This document shows, one piece after another, positions 45,614 through 55,046 of a DNA stretch of 59,521 nt. This DNA comes from Bacteroidales bacterium UBA6377. GTDB lineage: Bacteria > Bacteroidota > Bacteroidia > Bacteroidales > UBA932. The stretch covers positions 1-59,521 of the forward strand of contig DJQV01000010.1 of the NCBI GenBank assembly GCA_002438805.1. Reading direction: 5' to 3'. Under the pieces are notes generated by a model that was given only the letters and a program-made list of their open reading frames with translations, was not told the origin of the DNA and made no database searches. How positions within the stretch are numbered: the first letter of the stretch is position 1; each line of letters begins with the position of its first letter. The translations under genes were made by a program, and so were the position numbers.

Positions 45614-46399
45614 ATGAGACGTTTTCTCGCCATTTCACTTCTCGCCGTCCTGTTCTGCCTCGGGGCTTCGGCGCAAGGAAAGCTCTATACGCGCAAGGCC
45701 AGGCTTGAGGACTTCCCGACGAGGACCGTCAAGGTCGTAGTCGGGGGCGAATCTTTTCTGGACCTGTCTTTCCGTGAAGAGATCACGACCCGATGGAGGA
45801 TTTCCCCGTATGAGTTCTGCTCCCCTGCTGAGTATGAGTCACTGAAGTCCGACAACTCCCTTTATTTCCTGAGGATAGTCTCTGACGAGGGGGTGGCTTT
45901 CATTCTTCTGTCCAAAGGCGGCAGGGAGGATGAGAAGGACAATCTCAAAAAGCCTTTCGAGGTGATACGCGTGCCTATTGCCAGCATTGACGACCCGAGC
46001 GGCAAGGAACTGATGTTCATGGGGGCGTTTGTCGATATTCTCCAGGCTTTCGTGGAAGATGCCATGGTCTCCGACAAGGCCGCGTACTCGGGTCTCAAAT
46101 GGTATAATTCAAGAAAGTTCTCGGGCAGGAGGATCTACCTCAACGATCCTGACCTCGTGGATGAGAAGTATCTCTCAAGTGAGGAGGGCGCCCTGGTCGG
46201 CATCTGCATAGCTCCGACACTCGTCTCATTCGGGAGCAGGTGCTACAAGATGGTGATATCGGCTGATACCCACGAACTTTATTATTTCAGCTCCTCGAAG
46301 TACAGCGGCCCGCGCGACAGGGAGTTCACGGAACGGGAGATCAAGAAGATCAACAAGAGAAATGGAGTCAGCTCTCAACCGGTATATCAGGAAACATAG
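45614..46399 (+). CDS. exported protein of unknown function
   Basis: This 261-residue protein has a clear signal peptide (MRRFLAISLLAVLFCLGASAQG). The mature part has beta-rich segments (VVVGGESFLDLSFREEITTRW, KWYNSRKFSGRRIYLNDPD) and no family I recognise. It starts four bases after the response regulator and its last codons overlap the O-methyltransferase start by 38 bases. Conservation of this position in related genomes would be informative, but function is not readable. Confidence 0.8.
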   Translation: MRRFLAISLLAVLFCLGASAQGKLYTRKARLEDFPTRTVKVVVGGESFLDLSFREEITTRWRISPYEFCSPAEYESLKSDNSLYFLRIVSDEGVAFILLSKGGREDEKDNLKKPFEVIRVPIASIDDPSGKELMFMGAFVDILQAFVEDAMVSDKAAYSGLKWYNSRKFSGRRIYLNDPDLVDEKYLSSEEGALVGICIAPTLVSFGSRCYKMVISADTHELYYFSSSKYSGPRDREFTEREIKKINKRNGVSSQPVYQET

Positions 46400-46994
46400 T
46401 TCTCTCCCGTCCGAAGCCCTGCTCTGGATTGAGAAGCAGACCAACATCCGCACCAATTACCCGCGGATGCTGTCCGGACCTGTGCAGGGCGAGCTTCTGA
46501 AGATGCTTGTGGAGATCTCCGGAGCGCGACGGGTGCTCGAGATAGGTACTTTTACAGGGTATTCAAGCACCTGCATGGCCCTCGGGCTTCCGGAAGGAGG
46601 GCACATCGATGCCCTTGAACTCAATGACGAGCTGGAGGAGCTGATGCGTGAGGGATGGGAGAGGGCCGGCGTGCAGGACAGGATAAGCCTGCACATCGGT
46701 GACGCCCTCCAGACCCTTGAAAGCCTGGGCGGGGAGTATGATTTCGTCTTTGTCGATGCCAACAAACGCCAGTATCTTGAATATTACGAGCTTGTACTGC
46801 CTCTGCTGCGCCATGGTGGGCTGATGGTGGCGGATGATGTGCTTTGGGACGGCAAGGTCTATGCGGACACGCCTTCCTCAGATGCGCAGACGCGCGCCCT
46901 GCTGGAGTTCAACGGGTTTGTGGCTTCGGACCCCCGGGTTGAGGTCGTGATGCTCCCGCTGCGTGACGGACTGTCTCTCATACGGAAAAAGTAA
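46362..46994 (+). CDS. O-methyltransferase (SAM-dependent)
   Basis: This 210-residue class I methyltransferase belongs to the caffeoyl-CoA/catechol O-methyltransferase-like family. The SAM-binding VLEIGTFTGYSSTCMALGLP, the acidic ELNDELEEL, DFVFVDANKRQYLEYYE and the metal-binding VADDVLWDGKV are all present. In bacteria such proteins sometimes modify tRNA (TrmR-like) or small phenols; the substrate cannot be told. It overlaps the preceding gene by 38 bases, and dnaX begins 28 bases later with its own promoter. Confidence 0.88.
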   Translation: MESALNRYIRKHSSLPSEALLWIEKQTNIRTNYPRMLSGPVQGELLKMLVEISGARRVLEIGTFTGYSSTCMALGLPEGGHIDALELNDELEELMREGWERAGVQDRISLHIGDALQTLESLGGEYDFVFVDANKRQYLEYYELVLPLLRHGGLMVADDVLWDGKVYADTPSSDAQTRALLEFNGFVASDPRVEVVMLPLRDGLSLIRKK

Positions 46995-47007
46995 AATTTA
47001 TTTTTAC

Positions 47008-47015
47008 TATTTTTG
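47008..47015 (+). promoter_or_regulatory. TAnnTTTG box for dnaX
   Basis: TATTTTTG ends six bases before the dnaX ATG at 47022, predicting a leaderless transcript. Confidence 0.65.
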
Positions 47016-47021
47016 TACTTT

Positions 47022-48767
47022 ATGTCAGATTATATCGTATCAGCCCGAAAATACCGTCCGGACAGCTTCGAATCACTTATAGGTCAGGATAATATAGCCC
47101 GTACGCTCAAGAACTCCATACGTAGGGGACAGTTGGCGCACGCCTATCTGTTCTGTGGCCCGAGGGGAGTTGGCAAGACTACGGCGGCCCGCATATTCGC
47201 CAAGACCATCAACTGCGCCCACCCCACTCCGGACATGGATCCTTGCGGGGAGTGTGACTCGTGCCGTTCGTTCCAGGAGGGCAGGTCCTACTGCATACAT
47301 GAGCTTGATGCGGCGTCCAACAACGGAGTGGACGATATCAAGGCCCTGATGGACCAGGTGCAGATACCCCCTCAGGTAGGGAAGTATTCGGTGTACATCA
47401 TCGATGAGGTCCACATGCTGACGCAGTCGGCGTTCAACGCTTTCCTAAAGACCCTTGAGGAGCCGCCGGCGCACGCGATATTCATTCTGGCCACCACGGA
47501 GAAGCACAAGATCATCCCGACGATCCTCAGCCGTTGCCAGACCTACGATTTCAACCGCATAAGCATCCCTGACATAGTCCGCAACCTCAAGGACATAGCG
47601 GGCAAGGAGGGGATTACGATAGACGACGAGTCCCTGCATATCATAGCCCACAAGGCTGACGGGGCCATGCGTGATGCTCTGACCATCTTCGACCAGACGG
47701 TGGCGTTCTGCGGTACCGATGTCAGGTGCGAGGATGTGATGCGCAATCTCAATGTCCTTGACTATGAGTACAGTTTCCGCCTCGTGGACGCTTTCCTTGC
47801 GGGGGATTATGCCACGGCACTCCTGATCTTTGACGAGGTGCTCTCAAAGGGCTTCAACGCCCAGCATTTCGTGGCTGCCCTGAGTTCGCATCTGAGGGAT
47901 CTTCTCGTCAGCAGGACAGGCGGGCTGGAGGCGCTTCTCGACCTGCCTGACTCTTTGAGGCGGCGCTATGCCGAGCAGGCGTCGAGGTGTTCTGTGAAGT
48001 TCATCTATGACGCTCTCGGCATCACCACCCAGTGCGATGCCGGCTACAGGGCATCGACCAACCAGAGACTCCACATTGAGTTTGCTCTGATGAGGCTGTC
48101 GTTTCTCTGTGCGGCTCCTTCCGTGGCTGCCGCTCCATCAGCAAGTCAGCCTGTCGCCCGACCGGAAGCGGAGACGGCACCTGCTCCTGACCGTACCGTT
48201 GCGGCTCCTGCAGTCAAGCAGCCTGCTGTCCCGCCAAAGACGGAACCGGCGGCTCCCGGGGCTGTACCGGTGCAGGCCGCGGCCGCTCCTTCCCGCCGCC
48301 GCCCAGCCAAGTCCGCCTCGAGCCTTTCGTTCTCCTCTCTGATGAGCGGGGAGGTGCAGCGGGGGCCTGCGGAGGAGAAGGAAGTGGAGGGTGCTCTTCC
48401 GGATGAGGAGCTGCTGCGTGCAAAATGGACTGAACTTGCCGCGGCATATCCGGACAAACCCCGCCTTACGAGTCTGCTTGCGGGGTCTGTACCGAAGATT
48501 TCGGAGGAAGATGGCCGCAAACTTGTGGAATTTACTGTGACCAACGAGGCCCAGAAGCGTTGGGTGGAGGAGAGGGTTCTGCGCGAACTCGAGATGAAAT
48601 ACTGTGAGCTTGTCGGCAGCTCTGCCATAAGGCTCTCGCTGTCCGTGCTGCCCGACGAACAGAAGGAAGAGATAAAATATATGCCCGCGGAGAAGGCCGA
48701 AGACCTTATGGGCAAGAACGAGGAGGTCAGAAACCTTGTGATGGACCTTTCTCTGGATGTAAAGTGA
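47022..48767 (+). CDS. dnaX: DNA polymerase III gamma/tau subunit
   Basis: This 581-residue clamp-loader ATPase has Walker A GPRGVGKTTAARIFA. The zinc cluster includes CGECDSC, the DEAD-like motif is YIIDEVHMLTQSAFNAFLKTLEEPP, and the sensor is LSRCQTYDF. Residues about 375-440 form a long Pro/Ala-rich linker, after which a short tau-like C-terminal domain (about 120 residues) begins. No slippery heptamer typical of gamma production is evident. ATG 47022 matches the promoter box; the frame is open three codons upstream. LptB follows six bases after the stop. Confidence 0.95.
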   Translation: MSDYIVSARKYRPDSFESLIGQDNIARTLKNSIRRGQLAHAYLFCGPRGVGKTTAARIFAKTINCAHPTPDMDPCGECDSCRSFQEGRSYCIHELDAASNNGVDDIKALMDQVQIPPQVGKYSVYIIDEVHMLTQSAFNAFLKTLEEPPAHAIFILATTEKHKIIPTILSRCQTYDFNRISIPDIVRNLKDIAGKEGITIDDESLHIIAHKADGAMRDALTIFDQTVAFCGTDVRCEDVMRNLNVLDYEYSFRLVDAFLAGDYATALLIFDEVLSKGFNAQHFVAALSSHLRDLLVSRTGGLEALLDLPDSLRRRYAEQASRCSVKFIYDALGITTQCDAGYRASTNQRLHIEFALMRLSFLCAAPSVAAAPSASQPVARPEAETAPAPDRTVAAPAVKQPAVPPKTEPAAPGAVPVQAAAAPSRRRPAKSASSLSFSSLMSGEVQRGPAEEKEVEGALPDEELLRAKWTELAAAYPDKPRLTSLLAGSVPKISEEDGRKLVEFTVTNEAQKRWVEERVLRELEMKYCELVGSSAIRLSLSVLPDEQKEEIKYMPAEKAEDLMGKNEEVRNLVMDLSLDVK

Positions 48768-48773
48768 TTTGAA

Positions 48774-49580
48774 ATGAAGCTTCGCTGCGAAAATCTCATA
48801 AAGAAATACGGACTCCGCACGGTCGTCAAGGGCGTGTCCATGGAAGTCAACCAGGGGGAGATCGTGGGGTTTCTGGGGCCTAACGGGGCCGGGAAGACCA
48901 CGAGTTTCTACATGATAACGGGGCAGATAGTCCCCAACGGCGGTAAGGTCTACCTCGATGACGAGGACATAACCGGACTGCCTATGTACAAGCGTGCCCA
49001 GAAGGGTGTAGGATATCTGCCGCAGGACGCCTCGGTGTTCCGCAAGATGTCCGTCGAGGACAACATAGTCTCCGTTATGGAGATGAAGGGCATACCCAAG
49101 GCTGAGCGTGAGAAGCGCACCGAAGCCCTGATAGACGAGTTCAACCTCTCCAAAGTGCGCAAGTCCTTGGGAATACAGCTCTCCGGGGGTGAACGCCGAC
49201 GCTGCGAGATAGCCAGGGCTCTGGCCATCGACCCGAAATTCATCCTGCTGGATGAGCCGTTCGCCGGTGTGGACCCGATCGCGGTGGAGGATATCCAGTA
49301 TATCATAGCCAAGTTGAAATACCGCAACATAGGGGTGATCATCACCGACCACAACGTGGGCGAGACCCTTGCCATCACCGACAGGGCCTACCTGCTATAC
49401 GAGGGCACCATCCTCCAGGAGGGCACCCCGCAGCAGCTCGCAGCCGACGAGGATGTCCGCACCAAGTACCTCGGTTCGGGCTTTGTGCTCAAGAGATCCG
49501 TCTCCGTACAGCGTGCTTTTGATGAACATCAGGCTGTGCTGCGTACCAGGGTGGTGGAAGAGGAGGATGTGAAGATATGA
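48774..49580 (+). CDS. lptB: LPS export ABC transporter ATPase LptB
   Basis: This 268-residue ATPase powers lipopolysaccharide transport across the envelope (LptB2FG). Walker A is GPNGAGKTTSFYM, the ABC signature is LSGGERRRCEIARALA and Walker B is FILLDEPFAGVDPIA. GYLPQDASVFRKMSVEDNI is typical of LptB. A C-terminal extension of about 28 residues after LGSGFVLKR is common in Bacteroidota. LptFG are not in this window. cmk overlaps its end by four bases. Confidence 0.94.
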   Translation: MKLRCENLIKKYGLRTVVKGVSMEVNQGEIVGFLGPNGAGKTTSFYMITGQIVPNGGKVYLDDEDITGLPMYKRAQKGVGYLPQDASVFRKMSVEDNIVSVMEMKGIPKAEREKRTEALIDEFNLSKVRKSLGIQLSGGERRRCEIARALAIDPKFILLDEPFAGVDPIAVEDIQYIIAKLKYRNIGVIITDHNVGETLAITDRAYLLYEGTILQEGTPQQLAADEDVRTKYLGSGFVLKRSVSVQRAFDEHQAVLRTRVVEEEDVKI

Positions 49581-50269
49581 GAGTTCCCGATATAATAATA
49601 GCCGTGGACGGATATTCATCCACAGGCAAAAGCACTTTCGCCAGACTTGTCGCAAAGAGATTCTCCTTCCGGTATCTGGACTCCGGGGCGTTGTACCGCG
49701 GCGTGACCCTGTACGCGCAGGAGAACGGTCTCATCTCGCCGGACAACGTGATCCTGCCTTCACTTGAGGAAGCCCTCGGGAGTCTTGACCTCCACTTCGG
49801 AGAGGAAGGGACATATATGGGGGAGAGATGCATAGAAAAGGAAATACGGACCATGAAGGTCTCTTCTCAGGTCAGCCCTGTCGCGGCGGTGCCTTATGTC
49901 CGTAGATATGTGGACGCGTGCCTGCACTCTTTTGCCGAGGAAGGCAGGGTTGTTATGGACGGACGTGACATAGGCACGACTGTATTTCCCCAGGCGCAAC
50001 TCAAGATATTCATGACAGCCAGCGTTCAGGTGCGGGCGCGGCGCCGTTATGATGAACTCAGGGCCAAGGGGCAGGAGCCGGTGCTCGAAGAAGTGCTCCG
50101 CAACCTTCAGGAACGGGATTATATAGATTCGCACCGCGAGGCTTCCCCGCTCCGGCGTGCCGGGGACTCGTTTGAGCTCGACAACTCCGCGATGAGCCTT
50201 GAAGATGAACTGGTCTGGATTGAAGGGCTCATAAGGGGGAGGTTCACCATATATGATCAGGAAGGTTGA
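49577..50269 (+). CDS. cmk: cytidylate kinase
   Basis: This 230-residue kinase phosphorylates CMP/dCMP. The P-loop DGYSSTGKSTFARL, YLDSGALYRGVTLYA, MDGRDIGTTVFPQAQLKIFMTAS and the NMP-binding region (RARRRYDELRAKG) are in the family's order. It overlaps lptB by four bases and ispH overlaps its end by 17 bases, so translation is coupled along lptB-cmk-ispH. Confidence 0.95.
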   Translation: MRVPDIIIAVDGYSSTGKSTFARLVAKRFSFRYLDSGALYRGVTLYAQENGLISPDNVILPSLEEALGSLDLHFGEEGTYMGERCIEKEIRTMKVSSQVSPVAAVPYVRRYVDACLHSFAEEGRVVMDGRDIGTTVFPQAQLKIFMTASVQVRARRRYDELRAKGQEPVLEEVLRNLQERDYIDSHREASPLRRAGDSFELDNSAMSLEDELVWIEGLIRGRFTIYDQEG

Positions 50270-51146
50270 GGTTGACCCGAACTCGGGTTTCTGCGGCGGT
50301 GTGATCCGTGCCATCAGCACCGCTGAGGCATACCTGCGCGGCAAGGGTTCTCCGCTTTTCTCGCTCGGGGCCATAGTCCACAATGAAGAGGAACTCTCAA
50401 GGCTTCACGGTATGGGGCTTGAGACGGTCGGCAGCATAGCGCAGATGGCGTCCAGACCTCATGGAAGCCCTCTGCTAATCCGTGCCCATGGGGAGCCGCC
50501 GGCGGTGTATGCCGAGGCCGGGCGGCTGGGGCTCGATGTCATTGACTGCACCTGCCCGGTTGTGTTGAAACTTCAGAAGATGATCCGTGACGCCTATGCT
50601 GACGTGCGTCTCAAAGGCGGTCAGCTGCTCTTGTTCGGCAAGAGCGGGCATCCGGAGGTTCTGGGGCTTGTCGGGCAGGTGGAGGGGGACGTCACTGTCT
50701 TTCAGACTCCTGAGGAGCTCGCCGGTCTGATTTCTGGTGGCGCTGTCCGCCCGTGGCACGATATTGAACTGTTTTCCCAGACCACCATGAGCCCTTCGGA
50801 ATACCATCGTGCCTCGGAGATCCTCGCTTCCCGTATGACAGACGGCGCACACTTGAACGTGCACGACACGATATGCTCGCAGGTGGCATCCCGCCACAGG
50901 GAGCTTGCCGGCTTCGCCGGCAGCCATGACGTGATACTGTTCGTCTCCGGCAACGCCAGCTCAAACGGCAAGGTGCTCTTCGAACTCTGCCGGGGCGTCA
51001 ATCCCCGTTCTTATCATATCGGCAGCGCCGCGGATCTCAGGCCGGAGTGGCTGGAGGGGGCGGAAAGTGTCGGGGTGTGCGGGGCTACTTCCACGCCCAA
51101 ATGGCTGCTGGAGCATGTGGCGTGTGCTGCGGAAAATTTGCAATAG
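50253..51146 (+). CDS. ispH: 4-hydroxy-3-methylbut-2-enyl diphosphate reductase
   Basis: This 297-residue iron-sulfur enzyme performs the last step of the MEP isoprenoid pathway. The three cluster ligands lie in SGFCGGVIRA (Cys14), DCTCPVV and DTICSQVASRH. The substrate-site motifs IRAHGEP, GKSGHPEV and SGNASSNGKVL are present, as is the C-terminal CGATSTPKWL. Start ATG 50253 overlaps cmk. It ends 62 bases before efp, which has its own promoter. Confidence 0.94.
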   Translation: MIRKVEVDPNSGFCGGVIRAISTAEAYLRGKGSPLFSLGAIVHNEEELSRLHGMGLETVGSIAQMASRPHGSPLLIRAHGEPPAVYAEAGRLGLDVIDCTCPVVLKLQKMIRDAYADVRLKGGQLLLFGKSGHPEVLGLVGQVEGDVTVFQTPEELAGLISGGAVRPWHDIELFSQTTMSPSEYHRASEILASRMTDGAHLNVHDTICSQVASRHRELAGFAGSHDVILFVSGNASSNGKVLFELCRGVNPRSYHIGSAADLRPEWLEGAESVGVCGATSTPKWLLEHVACAAENLQ

Positions 51147-51160
51147 TTGCGGCATTTGAC

Positions 51161-51168
51161 TAAATTTG
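51161..51168 (+). promoter_or_regulatory. TAnnTTTG box for efp
   Basis: TAAATTTG lies 40 bases before the efp ATG at 51209, giving this gene a longer leader than most here. Confidence 0.6.
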
Positions 51169-51208
51169 CCGCACAATTCGCGAAATCAATACAATACTAC
51201 AATATTTT

Positions 51209-51772
51209 ATGGCAACAACAGCTGATTTCAAAAACGGCCTTTATCTCAAGTTCAACGACAAGCCTTGCCAGATCGTGTGGTTCCAGCACGTGAAGCCGGG
51301 CAAGGGTCCTGCTTTCGTGAAGACCAAGCTTCGCAATCTTGAGAACGGACGTATTCTCGAGAACACTTTCACCGCCGGCGCAAAGATCGAGACCATCGAT
51401 GTGGAGCGTCGTCCATATCAGTTCCTCTATGCCGAGGAGGACGGATTCAACTTCATGCACGAGGAGACCTACGAGCAGATCCTTCTCCCGAAGGATGTCG
51501 TGGAGAACGCCGACCTGATGAAGGAGGGCCAGCATGTGGAGATGATGTTCGTGGTGGGCGAGGAGAAGTGCCTCACCTGCGAGCTTCCTACCTACGTGAC
51601 CCTCGAAGTGACATATTCAGAGCCTGCCGTCAAGGGCAACACCGCATCCACTTCGGCTCTCAAGGAGGTGACCCTCGAGACAGGGGCCAAGATCATGGTT
51701 CCTCTCTTTATCGAGACGGGGGAGAAGATCACCGTCAACACCTCCGACCGCTCATACGGCCAGAGGGTATAA
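51209..51772 (+). CDS. efp: elongation factor P
   Basis: This 187-residue, three-domain factor relieves ribosome stalling at polyproline. The loop HVKPGKGPAFVKTKL carries Lys32 at the position modified in many bacteria. The second and third OB-like domains end in the conserved FIETGEKITVNTSDRSYGQRV. No modification enzyme is encoded nearby. A terminator at 51798 ends the transcript. Confidence 0.97.
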   Translation: MATTADFKNGLYLKFNDKPCQIVWFQHVKPGKGPAFVKTKLRNLENGRILENTFTAGAKIETIDVERRPYQFLYAEEDGFNFMHEETYEQILLPKDVVENADLMKEGQHVEMMFVVGEEKCLTCELPTYVTLEVTYSEPAVKGNTASTSALKEVTLETGAKIMVPLFIETGEKITVNTSDRSYGQRV

Positions 51773-51797
51773 GGACCGGTGTCGGGACAAAAAGAAA

Positions 51798-51831
51798 AGA
51801 GCGTCTGTCATCACAGGCGCTCTATTTTTAT
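51798..51831. terminator. terminator shared by efp and the convergent DUF4783 gene
   Basis: AGAGCGTCTGT and ACAGGCGCTCT pair over 11 bases with one mismatch around four bases, followed by ATTTTTAT. The minus-strand DUF4783 gene ends in the loop, so both genes share it. Confidence 0.85.
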
Positions 51832-52212
51832 CTGTTGTATCTTGTAGCCGTCGTCCTTGGCGCTCACGAATATCGTGACTGAGAATGTCTCTCCTCCTGC
51901 GCTCAGGGTTCCGAGAGCATATTTCATGTTGGCCCTCTCTGCCGTATGCGTGATATTGAAGGAGCGCGGGGTGTAGGCTTCAAAGAAAGTCTTGAGAATC
52001 TGTCGCGCCTGGGCTCTGCTGGCATTGCTTTCCTGTGAGGCCACGCTGATCTCGAGATTGTCGTCGAACCAGGCGGAGAGGCATTCGGCGTCTCCCTTGA
52101 CCATGTACTTGCTTATGGGGGTGAAGACATCGTTGCGCTCCGTCTGCGCCTGCATCTGTCCGCAAAGCAGGACAGGCAGGAACATTGCCGCTATTTTGGT
52201 GATTACTCGCAC
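51811..52212 (-). CDS. DUF4783 exported protein
   Basis: This 133-residue protein of the DUF4783 family, a small secreted Bacteroidota domain related to NTF2-like folds, contains ISKYMVKGDAECLSAWFDDNLEISV and ARQILKTFFEAY. Taking GTG 52212 as start gives a clean signal peptide (MRVITKIAAMFLPVLLCGQMQA). The TTG at 52230 that also opens the frame overlaps the promoter box at 52228-52235, so it would lie upstream of the transcript start. ATG 52185 is another option but removes the charged signal start. Function unknown. Confidence 0.82.
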   Translation of the reverse strand: MRVITKIAAMFLPVLLCGQMQAQTERNDVFTPISKYMVKGDAECLSAWFDDNLEISVASQESNASRAQARQILKTFFEAYTPRSFNITHTAERANMKYALGTLSAGGETFSVTIFVSAKDDGYKIQQIKIERL

Positions 52213-52227
52213 GGAGCGGCAATGTTG

Positions 52228-52235
52228 CAAATATC
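52228..52235 (-). promoter_or_regulatory. near-consensus promoter box for the DUF4783 gene
   Basis: On the minus strand GATATTTG differs by one base from TAnnTTTG and lies 15 bases before the GTG at 52212. Confidence 0.4.
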
Positions 52236-52247
52236 AAGCCACGTGTA

Positions 52248-52255
52248 TATATTTG
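52248..52255 (+). promoter_or_regulatory. TAnnTTTG box for the rhamnogalacturonan-lyase-like gene
   Basis: TATATTTG lies 28 bases before the ATG at 52284, divergent from the DUF4783 promoter. Confidence 0.6.
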
Positions 52256-52283
52256 CAATACGCTGAAGACAATGACATTCTAT

Positions 52284-55046
52284 ATGAAGAAACCGGTTTT
52301 GACGTTTTTGCTTGCGCTGTCGGCGCTGTCCAGTCTGTCTGCGGAGCAGATAGAGATTGTCAACCTGTCCGGCCGTGGGGCCGCCGTGAGGCAGGGAAGT
52401 TCATGGGGAGTTCCTTTTGAGAAAGGTGCGGCACGTCCGGATGCCGTGTTTGAACTCTCCTCCGGAGGGATTTCTGTCCCTGTCTCCACCTGGCCGTTGG
52501 CATATTGGCCTGACGGGTCGCTGAAATGGCTCGGACTCGCCACTCTATCGGAGCCGGGGATGGATTCGCTCATGCTGAGCGTGAAGCCGTCTCCGAAGAA
52601 ACGCCGCGGGACGGAGTCTGCCGGCGAGTCTGCCGGAATCGCGGAACAGACGCCTGAGGGCATCAGGGTCAACACCGGCGCGATGTCGTGCCTTTTCCCG
52701 GCGTCAGGTGTCAACTTTATGAGGGATATGAAACTTGGAGACGGCACTGTGGTGTCCGGGGCCGTCCTTGTGGCCATGCTCGAAAAGCGTGAAGGCCGGA
52801 TGGTGGAATATGAGGATTTCGAGAGTTCGGTCTCTTCGGTGAGCCTTGTCCAGAACAGTCCGCTGCGGGCAGTGGTCAAGGTAGAAGGTAGACACAAGTC
52901 CCTGACAGGAAGCCGCGAGTGGCTGCCGTTCAAGCTTTTCTGCGTGATGTACAAGGATATGCCCACAGTCAGCCTTACCCATTCGTTTCTGTTTGACAGC
53001 GACGGCAGGCAGGATTTCATAAAAGGAATCGGAGTCCGGTTCGATGTGCCTTTCCGTGATGAGGCCCACAACAGGCATGTCAGGTTTGCCGGAGACGGCA
53101 GGGGTGGTGCGGGCTTCTGGTGCCAGCCTGTGCGTCTGGCTCCGGGGTACCGTCCGTCTGCCGGCAGGGTATTCTCGGACAATTATGCGGAATATCTGCG
53201 CGGCAAAAAGCTTCCGTCTCTTGAAGAACTCGGAGAGAGGGAGCGGAGTGCCCTTCTCACCTGCCCTGTATGGGGTGACATGCGTCTGGTGCAGTCCGGG
53301 CCTAACGGTTTCTCGATAGATAAACGTACTGCTGACAAGAGTTCCTGGGTGCATGTCACAGACGGCGGACGTTCACTCGGCGGTGCGCTCCTTGGTGATA
53401 CCGGCGGCAGCGTGTTTGTCGGGGTCAAGGATTTCTGGCAGAACTGCCCTTCAGCGCTTCATGTGGACGGGGCCGGTGAAGATGAGGGCCATCTTACGGC
53501 CTGGCTCTGGGCTCCTGACGGTGAGGCGATGGACATGCGTCATTATGATACTGAAGGCCATGACCTCAAGATAAATTATGAGGATTTCAAGGAAGGATGG
53601 GAGTCCCCTTACGGGGTCGGGCATCGTTCTACATTGGAAATCAGGCTATTCGATAGCATCCCGTCTGGAGATGAACTGCTCGCTGTGGCCAAGGCTGTGC
53701 AGAAACCGGTGCAGTACAGCTGTACTCCTGAGTATTTCAGCTCCGTCAACGCTTTCGGCGCATATTGGGGGCTGCCGGATCTCTCCAACCTGCTTACCGC
53801 CGGCATAGAGAAGCAGCTTGACGACATGTTGGAGTTCTATAAGGAGCAGGTGGACGAGCGTTCATGGTACGGCTTCTGGAACTATGGAGATGTGATGCAC
53901 AACTATGATTTCACCCGTCACGACTGGCGATATGACATAGGCGGCTGGGCGTGGAACAATGTCGAGCTCGCGCCGAATGTCCTGCTTTGGACCTGTTTCC
54001 TGCGTACTGGAAGAGAGGACATCTGGACTATGGCCGAGGCTATGGAGAAGCATGCAAGCGAAGTGGACGTGCACCATATCGGGCGTTTCGCCCCGCTCGG
54101 CTCGCGACACAATGTCAAGCATTGGGGCGACGGATGCAAGCAGCCGCGTATCGAGTATGCTGCGATGAAGCGCTATCTCTATTATCTCACAGGCGGCGAT
54201 GCCTTGACGGGAGAGCGTATGACCGAGCAGATCGGCTCGGAGAAAGCCTACGAATATGCACGCCGCGTAAGCACATGGGGTGCCGTTTCCGGCACATACC
54301 TCAAGGGCAGCCTCAACGACTGGGCGTATTACGCCAGCAACTGGATGCTTGAGTGGGAGCGCACCGGCAGCACATATTATCGCGACAGGCTCTTGAACTC
54401 TATGAAGGACATTGTTGCCCTCGGGAGCTTGAGCGGGCGCCTTGTTTTTGATTACTTCGATACGGAAACCGGCCGCTTCATGGTGTATCTCAAGGAGGAT
54501 CCTTCATACAAGGGATTCGTGGATGCGCCCAAGAGCGATTTCGTGCCGGCTTCCAGCCTGGGCAGGAGAAAACTTGAGAAAATAGTCGGCTACAGGCTCT
54601 CAAATGTAAGGGGCGATACTTTCGGCCTGCTCTTCGGCTCTCCGGAACTGCTTTCGGATATGCGGATGACTGTGGACATGCCTGAATTCTGGAAGCTTGC
54701 TGACAACTTCCTCGCTGATGTCTCCGCTTCGAAGGGAGGCAACATGACCGGTCCGAGGGCTGCCGCGTGGGTGGCTGATTCGCGCAAGGATGCCGCTATG
54801 GGCGCGCTTGCATGGAAGAACTTGCTGGACAATGGCTTCACCGCAACGGAAAGCGACGGCACGAAGGTGGTACGGCACCCTCTCGGGGACAAGGTGGCCA
54901 CTCCGTATATTGTCAAGCCTGTCGGGGAGCCTGATTTCCGGGGGCAGACAGCCGGATGGCAGCGCCACACGCCCTCCACCACGCAGTGGCTGCTGAACGC
55001 AATCGAAGTCATGTACTGGGCAAAACCCTATATGCCCAAGCAATGA
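52284..55046 (+). CDS. exo-rhamnogalacturonan lyase-like (PL26-type) exported enzyme
   Basis: This 920-residue protein has a signal peptide (MKKPVLTFLLALSALSSLSA). An N-terminal beta-rich domain (VPVSTWPLAYWPDGSLKWLG) and a middle sandwich follow. A long alpha/alpha-toroid-like C-terminal half carries the WYGFWNYGDVMHNYD motif, DIGGWAWNNVELAPNVLLW and HIGRFAPLGSRHNVKHWGDG. This is the PcRGLX/YetA-like layout of exo-acting rhamnogalacturonan lyases (PL26), which cut pectin side chains from the end. Activity is inferred from resemblance only. I used ATG 52284; the frame opens four codons earlier. It stands alone without SusC/SusD partners, and rlmH overlaps its stop by four bases. Confidence 0.72.
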   Translation: MKKPVLTFLLALSALSSLSAEQIEIVNLSGRGAAVRQGSSWGVPFEKGAARPDAVFELSSGGISVPVSTWPLAYWPDGSLKWLGLATLSEPGMDSLMLSVKPSPKKRRGTESAGESAGIAEQTPEGIRVNTGAMSCLFPASGVNFMRDMKLGDGTVVSGAVLVAMLEKREGRMVEYEDFESSVSSVSLVQNSPLRAVVKVEGRHKSLTGSREWLPFKLFCVMYKDMPTVSLTHSFLFDSDGRQDFIKGIGVRFDVPFRDEAHNRHVRFAGDGRGGAGFWCQPVRLAPGYRPSAGRVFSDNYAEYLRGKKLPSLEELGERERSALLTCPVWGDMRLVQSGPNGFSIDKRTADKSSWVHVTDGGRSLGGALLGDTGGSVFVGVKDFWQNCPSALHVDGAGEDEGHLTAWLWAPDGEAMDMRHYDTEGHDLKINYEDFKEGWESPYGVGHRSTLEIRLFDSIPSGDELLAVAKAVQKPVQYSCTPEYFSSVNAFGAYWGLPDLSNLLTAGIEKQLDDMLEFYKEQVDERSWYGFWNYGDVMHNYDFTRHDWRYDIGGWAWNNVELAPNVLLWTCFLRTGREDIWTMAEAMEKHASEVDVHHIGRFAPLGSRHNVKHWGDGCKQPRIEYAAMKRYLYYLTGGDALTGERMTEQIGSEKAYEYARRVSTWGAVSGTYLKGSLNDWAYYASNWMLEWERTGSTYYRDRLLNSMKDIVALGSLSGRLVFDYFDTETGRFMVYLKEDPSYKGFVDAPKSDFVPASSLGRRKLEKIVGYRLSNVRGDTFGLLFGSPELLSDMRMTVDMPEFWKLADNFLADVSASKGGNMTGPRAAAWVADSRKDAAMGALAWKNLLDNGFTATESDGTKVVRHPLGDKVATPYIVKPVGEPDFRGQTAGWQRHTPSTTQWLLNAIEVMYWAKPYMPKQ

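Noticed and set aside
47022..48767. Programmed frameshift producing a short gamma form of DnaX
   Set aside because: No A-rich slippery heptamer with a downstream stop in the shifted frame was evident at the expected position.
48138..49352. 404-codon minus-strand frame opposite dnaX and lptB
   Set aside because: It is antisense to two firmly identified genes and spans their junction.
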